Shown in pieces: positions 1-8,262 of a stretch of 12,764 nucleotides of DNA. Made by a program: the position numbers and the translations under genes. The notes below the pieces were generated by a model that had not been told where the DNA came from, did no database searches, and was given only the letters and a program-made list of their open reading frames with translations. Positions within the stretch are counted from its first letter, which is position 1, and every line of letters begins with the position of its first letter. Origin of the DNA: Imperialibacter sp965651695 (lineage in GTDB: Bacteria; Bacteroidota; Bacteroidia; Cytophagales; Cyclobacteriaceae); assembly GCA_965651695.1 (NCBI GenBank), contig CBFGTI010000162.1:1-12764 (forward strand). Reading direction: 5' to 3'.

Positions 1-2624
1 CTAAGAGTCGCAGCCGGATTGGTGCGAGCGGCTTTTACCGTTTGCGATGCAATGGCCAGCACGGCTATAGCAAATACCACCAGCACGCCTCCAAACAGAT
101 CGACGAATCCCGGAGCTACTTTGTACCTCACATCGCTAAAAAACACGTTGTCGATCAGGTACCAGGTGGAAGGGATGGCAACGACGGCCGAGATAAGCAG
201 GAGGAAAATAAAACCACGACCCAACAGGTAAACCAGGCTGCCTTCTGATGCGCCCAGCACTTTTCTGATACAAATTTCCTTCAGGCGGGTTTCGGTAGTG
301 AATATCACCATTCCGAGCAAGCCCAAAGAGGCGATAATGATGGCAAGAAAAGCGAGAAAACCGATGGTTTTTACCATGGTGTAGTAAAATTCGTAAGCCC
401 GCTGAATCTCTTCATCAAAGAAAGTGGCCTTCAGGGGGTGTATGCTGTCTACATTTGCCCAGGCAGCCTCAATCCGCTCCATCGACTCCACCATATTGTC
501 GGACGAAACAAGCACGTTCAGCATCCGGTAGTCTTTTGGCGTATAACGAAATGCAAATTGCTCTATCGGGGAATCCAGCTTTCCATAATGAAAGTCTTTT
601 ACAACCCCTACTATCTTCACATGTTTACGGTCGAGTTCCACGGTTCCTCCGATGGCGTCAGCCGGCTCCCCAATGCCAAACCTTTTTAGAAATGTTTCAT
701 TTACTATCAGTTGGCTTTCCTCTGCATCTTTCGCCTGCGGGGTAAAGTTGCCCCCGGCGATGATTTGATGCCCGTGTAGCGGAATGTAGTTCTCATCCAC
801 GGCATTGTAGTACACGACTGCCGAGTCATTGGGGTCTTGGTACTTGGCCATGGTAGACCAGTAGTTGCCGGTGCTGGTTACCATGGTAGAGAATGAAGTA
901 GCGTCCACTTCTGGCAGCTTTTCGAGTTCCTGTTTCACCAGAGCACCTTCATTCTTCTGCAAGTCGATATTGAGAATGTTCTCCGTTTTGTAACCCAGAT
1001 TGAATCCGACCGCATATTGATATTGCTTGTAGATAATACTTGCGGCAATGATAAACCCCAGTGAAAGGGTGTACTGAAAAACGATAAGTACCTTGCGCAT
1101 GGTAAGCCCCTTGAACAGCTTGAGGGAGGAAATATCTTTTAACACACTGAATGCCCTGATCCTTGAGAAGAAAAGCGCCGGCAGAAATCCAGCCAGCAAG
1201 CCGGTGAAAATCGTCAGGCCTACAAAGTAGAGGATGGTTGTTGCTGAGGGGTCCAGCGTCACCATTCTGCTGATGTCGCCGTTCATGTCGAGAAACTGCG
1301 TTCGGAGAAAAGAGTAAAACAAGAAACCTGCGAAAACCAGGGCGAGCATAGAAATGAAGAGGGATTCGAAAATAAACTGCGCAAACACCTGCCCGCGTGA
1401 TGCCCCCACCACCTTGCGAATCCCAACTTCTTTGGAACGGCGTAGCGAACGGGCAATGGAAAGGTTAGTGTAGTTGAAGCAGGCAGAAACAAGCACCACA
1501 AAGGCAAGCCCGCTTATTATCCAGATCAGGCTGGTACTCATGGTAGGGCCAATGTTGTTGTTGAGGTCGGCGCCCGGCACGATGCCGTTCAGCGGCTGAA
1601 GATAGGTGGCAATTTTGGAGTACTCGTTTTTTGCCATTTCTTCTTCATTGATAGCATCGAGGCTTGCCTGCACAAGTTGAGGATCCTGATTTTCCTGAAG
1701 AAGCAGGTAAATATAGTTGCTCCACATGTTTTCCCACTTCAGGAAGTGTTTGCTTTCTTTTTCTTCAATCTCCTTTGTCGAAAAGGAGGCCAGGGATTCC
1801 AGTTGTATGTGGGAGTTACGCGGAATGTTGTTCATAATCCCGGTTACCGTATAGGTTACCTTGTCATTTAGCTGAAGTGCTTTCCCCAGCGCCTCTTCTT
1901 CGCCGAAGAGCTTCCCGGCTGCCTCCTCGGTTAACACGATCGAATAGGGTTCCACCAGTGCGGTAGCCGGGTTGCCCTTCTTAAGGGAAAAAGAAAAAAC
2001 CGAGAAGAAATCAGGTGTCGACCAGAATCCTTCCTGAAGTGTAATCACCTTTTCTCCATACCTGGCATCACCACCGAATCCGCGGGTCAGCAACACCATC
2101 GCTTCTATTCCCGGCACTTCAGCTTCAATGCGTTTGCCGGCAAGCACAGATGTGGAAGCAAAGTCGTCCCGATCTTCGCCCATGTACTTGTAGTGATTGC
2201 CGACACGGTAGATCCGTTCTCCCCTGGCATGGAAGCTGTCGAAAGAATAGATCTCGTTCATAAAGGCCACCATGAGCAGCCCTACCGATAGGCTGATGGC
2301 CAGGCCAACGACATTGATGGCAGTAAAAAGCCTGTTTCGAGCCATCGTTCTCACCGATGTCTTGAAATAGTTTCCGAACATAACAAAATGATTCATCCTT
2401 TTGAATATTTGAGGTTTTTGAACTGTGTACGATCTAAAAAATTTGAGCACATCCATCACGTAAACAAGCCGCGCATAAGCCGCTCCCCTTTTCTCCACAT
2501 TCCGGTCGAAATACTCATGCAGGTCGCCCTGCAGGTCCTCATACAGAGAGGGCCTGCAGTACCACTCGAGAAAGCGGCTGGCCCAGCGGGGAGGTTTTGG
2601 TGATATGTGGGGCTTTTTATTCAT
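1..2624 (-). CDS. Prefix-domain FtsX/MacB-type ABC transporter permease, fourth in the array (3' end cut by window edge)
   Basis: Inner-membrane permease; substrate unknown. I read the frame from the ATG at 2624 to the window edge and found no stop: 874 codons. The last visible residues are RTNPAATL, where paralogues end LRNE or LRSE, so only about 3-4 codons are missing. Residues 1-75 form the soluble prefix domain (PPRWASRFLEWYC, then EDLQGDL). A linker (QKPQIFKRMN) leads to MFGNYFKTSVRTMARNRLF, which resembles the start of ordinary stand-alone permeases. TM1 is near 100-122, followed by a MacB-like periplasmic domain, an FtsX core (SACFNYTNLSIARSLRRSKE), TM5 near 510, a second periplasmic domain, and the C-terminal FtsX core (TTETRLKEICIRKVLGAS). 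The ATG lies inside the 3' end of the preceding permease (8-nt overlap ATGAATAA), implying translational coupling. No ATPase motif is present. The family call is solid; the transported molecule cannot be inferred. Confidence 0.93.
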   Translation of the reverse strand, partial: MNKKPHISPKPPRWASRFLEWYCRPSLYEDLQGDLHEYFDRNVEKRGAAYARLVYVMDVLKFFRSYTVQKPQIFKRMNHFVMFGNYFKTSVRTMARNRLFTAINVVGLAISLSVGLLMVAFMNEIYSFDSFHARGERIYRVGNHYKYMGEDRDDFASTSVLAGKRIEAEVPGIEAMVLLTRGFGGDARYGEKVITLQEGFWSTPDFFSVFSFSLKKGNPATALVEPYSIVLTEEAAGKLFGEEEALGKALQLNDKVTYTVTGIMNNIPRNSHIQLESLASFSTKEIEEKESKHFLKWENMWSNYIYLLLQENQDPQLVQASLDAINEEEMAKNEYSKIATYLQPLNGIVPGADLNNNIGPTMSTSLIWIISGLAFVVLVSACFNYTNLSIARSLRRSKEVGIRKVVGASRGQVFAQFIFESLFISMLALVFAGFLFYSFLRTQFLDMNGDISRMVTLDPSATTILYFVGLTIFTGLLAGFLPALFFSRIRAFSVLKDISSLKLFKGLTMRKVLIVFQYTLSLGFIIAASIIYKQYQYAVGFNLGYKTENILNIDLQKNEGALVKQELEKLPEVDATSFSTMVTSTGNYWSTMAKYQDPNDSAVVYYNAVDENYIPLHGHQIIAGGNFTPQAKDAEESQLIVNETFLKRFGIGEPADAIGGTVELDRKHVKIVGVVKDFHYGKLDSPIEQFAFRYTPKDYRMLNVLVSSDNMVESMERIEAAWANVDSIHPLKATFFDEEIQRAYEFYYTMVKTIGFLAFLAIIIASLGLLGMVIFTTETRLKEICIRKVLGASEGSLVYLLGRGFIFLLLISAVVAIPSTWYLIDNVFFSDVRYKVAPGFVDLFGGVLVVFAIAVLAIASQTVKAARTNPAATL
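2523..2595. repeat. 73-nt near-identical block shared with 5167-5239 (permease prefix region)
   Basis: This stretch of the prefix-domain coding region matches 5167-5239 with one difference in 73 nt, and the last 61 nt (2535-2595) are identical, including synonymous sites. It encodes the segment from WASRFLEWYCRPSLYEDL through LQGD. The rest of the two genes is far more diverged. Confidence 0.85.
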
Positions 2625-5259
2625 TGCGGAGAATGTGGGCGGGATTGGTACGGGCGGCCATGGTGGTAAGACCAAACACCACACAGCCACCTAAAAAAAG
2701 AATAAAAGCTACACCACACAGCAGCTCCAGCGGTCCGGGGGATATCCTGTAAGAAAACTCCGATAACACAAATTGCTCAAGCACCAAATAGCTACCGGGC
2801 ACGGCAACTGAAGCTGCTATTAAAAACATGATCAGAAACCGGTGCGAGAGCAAATAGATAAGGTTCGCCGTACTCGCTCCCAATACTTTCCTCACACCAA
2901 TCTCTTTCAGGCGGCTTTCCGTTGTAAACACCACCATGCCCAAAAGTCCCAAAGTGGATATGGAAATTGCCAAAAACGAGAGGAAGCCGGTTATTTTGAA
3001 CATCGTTTCGTACTCCATGTATGCGTGCCGCATGTGATCATCGAAAAAGCTGGCCCGGAAGGAATGAATGGGGTCCAATTTTGCCCACTTTTGCTCAATT
3101 TCTCTCAATGTAGCCGGTAGGTCGGCTGTATTAATCTCAACATTGACGTAGTTGAAATCAGAAGGAACTTGCCTGAAAGCGAACGGACGTATGTCGTCTT
3201 TTACAGTTCCATGATGAAAATCCTTCACCACTCCAACAATTTGAAGCTCTTGCCGGCTGTCGATCGTGATTGCCTCTCCGATGGCAGCTGCAGGCGTTTC
3301 AATTTGAAGAGCACGCCACATCGTTTCATTAATAATGATGTATTTTTCCGGTGCGTCTTTCTGCAGTTCAAGCGGAAAATTACCCCCGGCTAAAAATAAA
3401 AAGCCATGCTGCTCTACATAACCCTGGTCCACGCTGTTGTAGTAGAAATTGACAGCATTCAGCGGGTCCTTGAAATACGCATTGTCACCCCATTTTCTGT
3501 CAGTACCCAACACAATGGCAGCTCGTGAAACCGAAGTTACCTCCGGCCACTGAGCGAATTCGGCAAGCAGCCAGTCCGGCTCGTTGCCTTGCAAATCGAT
3601 ATTCAGTATGCTTTTGGTAGAGAATCCTGGATCAAACTGCAGGGCATACTTGTGCTGGCTGTAGATGATCGTAGTGGCCGTTAAGAATGCTATGGAGATT
3701 GCAAATTGCACAACCACCAGCACACCGCGGCTGTGCCACCAGCGGCCGGGTCTGTTTCCAAATGTATCCTTCGGAAGCACACCAGATTTGAACCGGGAAA
3801 GAAAAACTGCCGGAACAACACCGGCCAGAACGCCCACGGCCAGCGTAAGCAAGGCAAAAAGCACAAAGTAAGCGGCAGTAAAGGGAAGATCGAGACGGCC
3901 AGAGACGCCAAAAGGCAACGCAAGCAACTCGCGCCGGATAATCAGGAAAAGAGGAAAGGCCAACACAAAGGCCATGAATGCTAATACTACCGCCTCAGTA
4001 ATAATTTGAGCGGATATTTGGCGGCCCGAAGCTCCTGCTATTTTCCGCACTCCTACTTCTTTTGAACGCCGAAGCGAGCGGGCGAGCGAAAGATTGGCAT
4101 AGTTGAAACAGGCTGAAGCCAGCACTACTGCCGTTAATGCTATTAAAATAAAAACATACCGTTTTTCAATAACAGTGGTTCGGTCATTAAAAAACCCCTG
4201 CCCAAAGCTCACATCTCTCAGCGATTGCGCCTCCAGAAATACCGCGGCCTGCTCAAACCTTTCATTTTCACGTTCGGCAATCCTCAACATCGCGTTCTCC
4301 ACGTCCTCTATCCTGCTGTTTTCCGACAAAAGAATGTAAGCCTGGTTGGTCCACACGTTGTTCCAGTCCATTAGGTGCAAATTTCCCTTCTTTTGCTCCA
4401 TTTGCTCCCATGCACTAAACGGTATCAAAAACTCGAATTGCAGGTGAGAGTTGGCTGGAGGCACTGGCATCACACCTTTTACGAGGTAACCGTCCGGTGA
4501 ATTCGGGAGAAAAACCAGTTGACCAAGCGGCTCGGTATCCCCAAACAGCTTACGGGCAGCCGTATTTGTGAGCACTATGGACCGGGGTTCGATTAGTGCT
4601 GTTGGAGCATGCCCTTTTTCAAGGCCAAAACTGAATACATCAAAAAAGGAGGGAGAGGCAAAACAGCCCTTCATGGGCAGTACGACCCCCGAACTTTTTA
4701 GGTCGAAAGCAACCCCCTGACGCATAATGACCACCTCTTCCACACCAGCCAATTCTTCGCCAAGCATTTTTGCAGCAGCCACCGAAACCCCCGCTACCTT
4801 CATGCTTGTTTTCTTCCCTTTGAAATCGCCCTGGTAATGGCTGATTACCCGGTAAATCCTGTCTCCTTTCTCGTGAAAATTATCCTGAAACCACAATGCT
4901 GTTAAAAAGGTAATCATCAGTATGCCGGCTGACATCCCAATGGCAAGGCCTGTAATATTGACAGCGGTAAACATTCTGTTCCTCGCCATGTTGCGAACAG
5001 CCACCTTGAAGTAGTTGCTCATAAGTGCCCGGGAAACACTACTTTCCACATTGGCCCATTTTTTAACGGTATAAGGCCTGAAAAACTTAAACACATCCAC
5101 CACATACACCAGCCTTGCATAAGCTGCTCCTCTGTTCTCCACATTCCTTTCAAAGTACTCCAGCAAGTCGCCCTGCAAGTCCTCATACAGAGAGGGCCTG
5201 CAGTACCACTCGAGAAAGCGGCTGGCCCAGCGGGGAGGTATGTGCCTGGCTTTTTTCAC
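2617..5259 (-). CDS. Prefix-domain FtsX/MacB-type ABC transporter permease, third in the array (most divergent copy)
   Basis: 880-residue inner-membrane permease. It starts at a GTG (5259) three nt after the stop of the small gene; an in-frame TAG lies one codon upstream, so the frame cannot extend further as a separate protein. Prefix domain at 1-68 (PPRWASRFLEWYC, SLYEDLQGDLLEYFERN), TM1 about 98-122, periplasmic domain 1 with FHEKGDRIYRV (128-138), FtsX core with TMs near 370-390, 417-442 and 460-490 (FNYANLSLARSLRRSKEVG), TM5 about 510-533, periplasmic domain 2 to about 750, and the final FtsX core (TTESRLKEIGVRKVLGAS) ending ARTNPAHILRNE. It differs from the other three copies in the linker after the prefix domain, having VKKWANVESSVSRALMSNYF instead of the QKPQI-KRMN linker, and in much of the periplasmic sequence, which suggests an older split or specialised partner. 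No Walker motifs. Its 3' end overlaps the next permease by 8 nt. Confidence 0.95.
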   Translation of the reverse strand: MKKARHIPPRWASRFLEWYCRPSLYEDLQGDLLEYFERNVENRGAAYARLVYVVDVFKFFRPYTVKKWANVESSVSRALMSNYFKVAVRNMARNRMFTAVNITGLAIGMSAGILMITFLTALWFQDNFHEKGDRIYRVISHYQGDFKGKKTSMKVAGVSVAAAKMLGEELAGVEEVVIMRQGVAFDLKSSGVVLPMKGCFASPSFFDVFSFGLEKGHAPTALIEPRSIVLTNTAARKLFGDTEPLGQLVFLPNSPDGYLVKGVMPVPPANSHLQFEFLIPFSAWEQMEQKKGNLHLMDWNNVWTNQAYILLSENSRIEDVENAMLRIAERENERFEQAAVFLEAQSLRDVSFGQGFFNDRTTVIEKRYVFILIALTAVVLASACFNYANLSLARSLRRSKEVGVRKIAGASGRQISAQIITEAVVLAFMAFVLAFPLFLIIRRELLALPFGVSGRLDLPFTAAYFVLFALLTLAVGVLAGVVPAVFLSRFKSGVLPKDTFGNRPGRWWHSRGVLVVVQFAISIAFLTATTIIYSQHKYALQFDPGFSTKSILNIDLQGNEPDWLLAEFAQWPEVTSVSRAAIVLGTDRKWGDNAYFKDPLNAVNFYYNSVDQGYVEQHGFLFLAGGNFPLELQKDAPEKYIIINETMWRALQIETPAAAIGEAITIDSRQELQIVGVVKDFHHGTVKDDIRPFAFRQVPSDFNYVNVEINTADLPATLREIEQKWAKLDPIHSFRASFFDDHMRHAYMEYETMFKITGFLSFLAISISTLGLLGMVVFTTESRLKEIGVRKVLGASTANLIYLLSHRFLIMFLIAASVAVPGSYLVLEQFVLSEFSYRISPGPLELLCGVAFILFLGGCVVFGLTTMAARTNPAHILRNE
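5167..5239. repeat. 73-nt near-identical block shared with 2523-2595 (permease prefix region)
   Basis: Partner of the block at 2523-2595, in the third permease. The identical 61-nt part is 5179-5239. The corresponding regions of the first two permeases encode similar residues with many silent differences, so protein-level constraint alone does not explain the identity. Confidence 0.85.
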
Positions 5260-5262
5260 TGT

Positions 5263-5616
5263 CTAAAACTCTCTTTTTGAGCCATCAGCGTTGGTGAGTG
5301 TAAGGCTTGTTTTGCCTCGTTTTGCAAGTGCATGGAGTCCCGGCTCTGTTTCTCCATTCAGCAGCAAGAGACCAGATCCATCCTTCCCGGCGCCCATTTT
5401 CACCCGTATTGTTCCTGCTTCGTCCTTCATCCGGAAAACCAGCTCCCCATCGGGCTCCACCTTAATAGACACCCTGTTTTGCCCCTTCTCGTCGACCAGT
5501 TCAAATTCTCTGACCCTGATCCTATCGAAAGTGTCCTGCTGAGATTTGAAAGCGAAAAGAAACAATGCCGAAAGATTGAGGAGCGTGAGCAATAAGTAGA
5601 TGCGTGGCGTTTTCAT
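5263..5616 (-). CDS. Small exported or membrane-anchored beta-repeat protein within the permease array
   Basis: 117 residues; no family I can name with certainty. The N-terminus is a signal peptide or anchor: MKTPR, then a hydrophobic segment at about 6-23. No lipobox cysteine is visible, so it is either cleaved or stays as a single-pass anchor. The remainder is a beta-rich repeat with the pattern D-x-x-G-x-x-R at D42/G45/R48, D65/G68/R71 and a partial copy at D111/G112/R115, each followed by alternating hydrophobic residues. Such imperfect repeats of about 23 residues suggest a small beta-solenoid or sheet domain on the outer face of the membrane. It starts at ATG 12 nt after the stop of permease 2 and ends 3 nt before the GTG of permease 3, so it is almost surely co-transcribed. 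Its TAG stop is in the same frame as the downstream permease. An accessory or substrate-binding subunit is a plausible role, but this is inference from position. Confidence 0.82.
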   Translation of the reverse strand: MKTPRIYLLLTLLNLSALFLFAFKSQQDTFDRIRVREFELVDEKGQNRVSIKVEPDGELVFRMKDEAGTIRVKMGAGKDGSGLLLLNGETEPGLHALAKRGKTSLTLTNADGSKREF

Positions 5617-5628
5617 AAGGCTGATGTT

Positions 5629-8262
5629 TTATTCATTTCTAAGTATTTGAGCTGGATTGGTGCGGGCTGCTTTGAGGGTCTGTGTGCCGATCATCAGGCA
5701 GGCAATTGCCAATACACCCGCAACGCCTCCCAGCAGTTCCGCCATGCCAATCGGCACGTGATAAGCAAACCTCGCCAACACCACCCTGTCGAAAAACAGG
5801 TAGGTAACCGGAAGCGAAATCGCCGTTGAAACCGCGAGCAATATCAAAAAACCTCTGCCGAGCAGGTAAATGAGATTGCCCTCTCCCGCCCCCAGCACTT
5901 TTCGAATGCTGATTTCTTTCAGGCGGGTTTCGGTAGTAAACACGACCATCCCGAACAATCCCATTGAAGCGATGCAGACAGCCAGGAAGGCAAGAAATCC
6001 TATTACTTTTATCATAACAGCAAACTGACCGTAGGCCTCCTCTATCTGCTGGTCGTAAAATTTGGCGTCCAGCGGGTGAACGGGGTCCACTTCTTCCCAA
6101 ATTTCTGCTAAGGCTGCCCTGGTAGCAGGCCAGTCGGACGGGCTGATCTTTACATTGAGATAGCCACCCGGGTATTTTGAATACCGCAGGATGGTGGCAT
6201 GGATTGGGTCTTCCAGGGTTTCGTAGTGGAAGTCTTTTACTACACCAATAATGGTCAGGCGTTTGTCGTCCGCCACCACAACTTCTCCGATAACATCCGC
6301 TGGATTCCCCTGTCCTAGTCCCAGCTCTCTCAGCAGTTGCTCGTTTACTATCACCTCCGTTTCTTCCGATCCGCCCGCCTTACCCACGAAATTGCTCCCT
6401 GCCAGCAATCGGTGTCCATGAATCGGCAGGTAGCTTTCGTCGATCAGGTTTTGCCACACATCCAGGGAGTCGCCCTGGTATTTCAGTTTGGTGCCATAAA
6501 TGGAGCCGAGGCTGGTGACCATAAGAGACTGAGAAATATCGGCTACTTCCGGCAACTGACTAATCTCCTTTTTCAATAGATCGGCCTTATTACCCTGCAA
6601 TCTGATGTTCAGAATATTCTCGGTGCTAAAGCCGAGGTCGAAGCTCAGAAGGCCTTTGTACTGCACATAACCGATAAGTGTGGCGGTGATAAAAATGAGA
6701 GAAAAAACGTACTGCACTACAATCAGCCCCTTTCTCAGGCCACCCCTTCGTGCCGTAAGAATTGGAGACGCCCCCTTAACTACCTGTAGCGAACGGATTT
6801 TGGAAAAAAATACAGCTGGTAAAAACCCTGCCACAAGGCCGGTAACGATGGCAAAGCCGACGAAGCAAAGAATCGTTTCAACGGCGAGATTCAAAGAAAC
6901 AAGATTGTCGATAAATGGATGGATGGAGAGAAATTGGTCTCTGATTATTAAAAAAAGCACGAAAGCAAAGACAACTGCCAGTAGCGAAACGAGAATCGAC
7001 TCAGTTAGAAATTGCGCAATCACATGGCCCCGCGAGGCTCCAATCACCTTGCGAATACCCACCTCTTTCGACCTCCGAAGCGCCCTGGCGATGGATAGAT
7101 TGGTGTAGTTGAAACAAGCAGAAATAATCACCACTGCCCCCAGGCCTATCAGAATCCAAAGCGCTATAATGTTCATGGTAGGGCCTGCCTCATTGGAATA
7201 GTGATGGCCTACAGCAATTTCATCCATGGGCTGCAGAAACAGGCTGATTTCCCTGTTTGTGAGCGCTGCATTTTCACTTTTACTAATCTGCTCGAGCTTT
7301 TCATGAATGGCTGCCAGGCTGCTTCCTTCCCTGACGACCATGTAGATATGGCTCATGTAAATATTGTCCCATGCATCAAGGTCACCATCGCCGTCTGCTT
7401 TGTTAATAGTGATTGTTGACAGTGATCCCAGCGCCTCAAACCGCAAATGGGAGAGTTTCGGGATGTCGGCCATCAGCCCTGTTACCACGTAGGTGGTGGT
7501 GTCGAATTGCATCGTTTTTCCCACCACATCGGTACTTCCGAAAAGTTTGTGAGCGGCTGTTTCCGTCAACACGATGGAGTGCAGCTCCTTTAAAGCAGTT
7601 TGCGGATTACCCTTCAAAAGGCTAAAGGAGAAGGTTTCGAAAAAGGAGTCGTCTGCCCAAAAACCACCTACGGGAATCGTTTTGTCATCAATTTTGGCAT
7701 CGCCACCAAACCCTCGCCGGAAGACCGTCAGGCTTTCTACTTCCGGCATTTCTTCCCTGATCCGCTGAGCTGCTTTCATCGGGGTGGTGGCTAGCTCCAT
7801 GGTATGTCCGTTGGCATGCACATCCTTAGCTATCAGGCGATAGGTTCTGTCTTTGTTCACATGGAAGCTATCGTACGAGAGCAGATCGGAGACAAAGGCA
7901 ATGATCAACAGGCCTACCGACATGCTTACTGCCAGCCCTATAACATTAATAGTGGTAAACAACTTGTTGCGGGCCATGCTTCGCGCCGAAGTTTTAAAGT
8001 AGTTTCCGAACATTACAAACTGATTCATCCTTTTTAATATTTGAGGTTTTTGAACTGTGTACGACCTGAAGAATTTGAGCACGTCGAGGATATAAATGAA
8101 CCTTGCATAAGTTGCGCCCCTCCGCTGCAGGTTTCTTTCGAAGTACTCCAGCAAGTCGCCTTGCAGGTCCTCCACCAGTGAAGGCTTGCAGTACCACTCG
8201 AGCAGACGCACAGCCCAGCGGGGCGGCTTTGGCTTAGAAGGTATGTGCTGTTTTTTACTCAC
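5629..8262 (-). CDS. Prefix-domain FtsX/MacB-type ABC transporter permease, second in the array
   Basis: 877-residue inner-membrane permease. The start is a GTG at 8262 inside the last codons of the preceding permease (8-nt overlap GTGAGTAA); the N-terminus MSKKQHIP aligns with its paralogues, which supports this start. Prefix domain at about 1-77 (PPRWAVRLLEWYC, VEDLQGDLLEYFERN), linker QKPQILKRMN, then MFGNYFKTSARSMARNKLF leading into TM1 (about 104-126). Periplasmic domain 1 carries FHVNKDRTYRL, and the first FtsX core has SACFNYTNLSIARALRRSKE and GIRKVIGAS. TM5 follows near 515, then periplasmic domain 2 and the last FtsX core (TTETRLKEISIRKVLGAG), ending ARTNPAQILRNE. The layout is that of eight-TM MacB-like permeases with tandem cores. 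No ATP-binding motifs are seen, so energy must come from an ATPase encoded elsewhere, if any. It is close in sequence to the first and fourth permeases. Confidence 0.95.
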   Translation of the reverse strand: MSKKQHIPSKPKPPRWAVRLLEWYCKPSLVEDLQGDLLEYFERNLQRRGATYARFIYILDVLKFFRSYTVQKPQILKRMNQFVMFGNYFKTSARSMARNKLFTTINVIGLAVSMSVGLLIIAFVSDLLSYDSFHVNKDRTYRLIAKDVHANGHTMELATTPMKAAQRIREEMPEVESLTVFRRGFGGDAKIDDKTIPVGGFWADDSFFETFSFSLLKGNPQTALKELHSIVLTETAAHKLFGSTDVVGKTMQFDTTTYVVTGLMADIPKLSHLRFEALGSLSTITINKADGDGDLDAWDNIYMSHIYMVVREGSSLAAIHEKLEQISKSENAALTNREISLFLQPMDEIAVGHHYSNEAGPTMNIIALWILIGLGAVVIISACFNYTNLSIARALRRSKEVGIRKVIGASRGHVIAQFLTESILVSLLAVVFAFVLFLIIRDQFLSIHPFIDNLVSLNLAVETILCFVGFAIVTGLVAGFLPAVFFSKIRSLQVVKGASPILTARRGGLRKGLIVVQYVFSLIFITATLIGYVQYKGLLSFDLGFSTENILNIRLQGNKADLLKKEISQLPEVADISQSLMVTSLGSIYGTKLKYQGDSLDVWQNLIDESYLPIHGHRLLAGSNFVGKAGGSEETEVIVNEQLLRELGLGQGNPADVIGEVVVADDKRLTIIGVVKDFHYETLEDPIHATILRYSKYPGGYLNVKISPSDWPATRAALAEIWEEVDPVHPLDAKFYDQQIEEAYGQFAVMIKVIGFLAFLAVCIASMGLFGMVVFTTETRLKEISIRKVLGAGEGNLIYLLGRGFLILLAVSTAISLPVTYLFFDRVVLARFAYHVPIGMAELLGGVAGVLAIACLMIGTQTLKAARTNPAQILRNE

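Noticed and set aside
2394..2403. Possible internal start (AAAAGGATG) at the retained methionine of the permeases
   Set aside because: The AAGG lies directly against the ATG with no spacer, so it is not a workable Shine-Dalgarno, and the prefix domain upstream is clearly conserved and in frame.
5639..6100. 153-codon second minus-strand open frame
   Set aside because: Out-of-frame shadow of the C-terminal FtsX core of the second permease; low-complexity composition rich in G and R, with no family features.
6680..7108. 142-codon plus-strand open frame
   Set aside because: Antisense to the conserved FtsX core of the second permease and without domain signatures.
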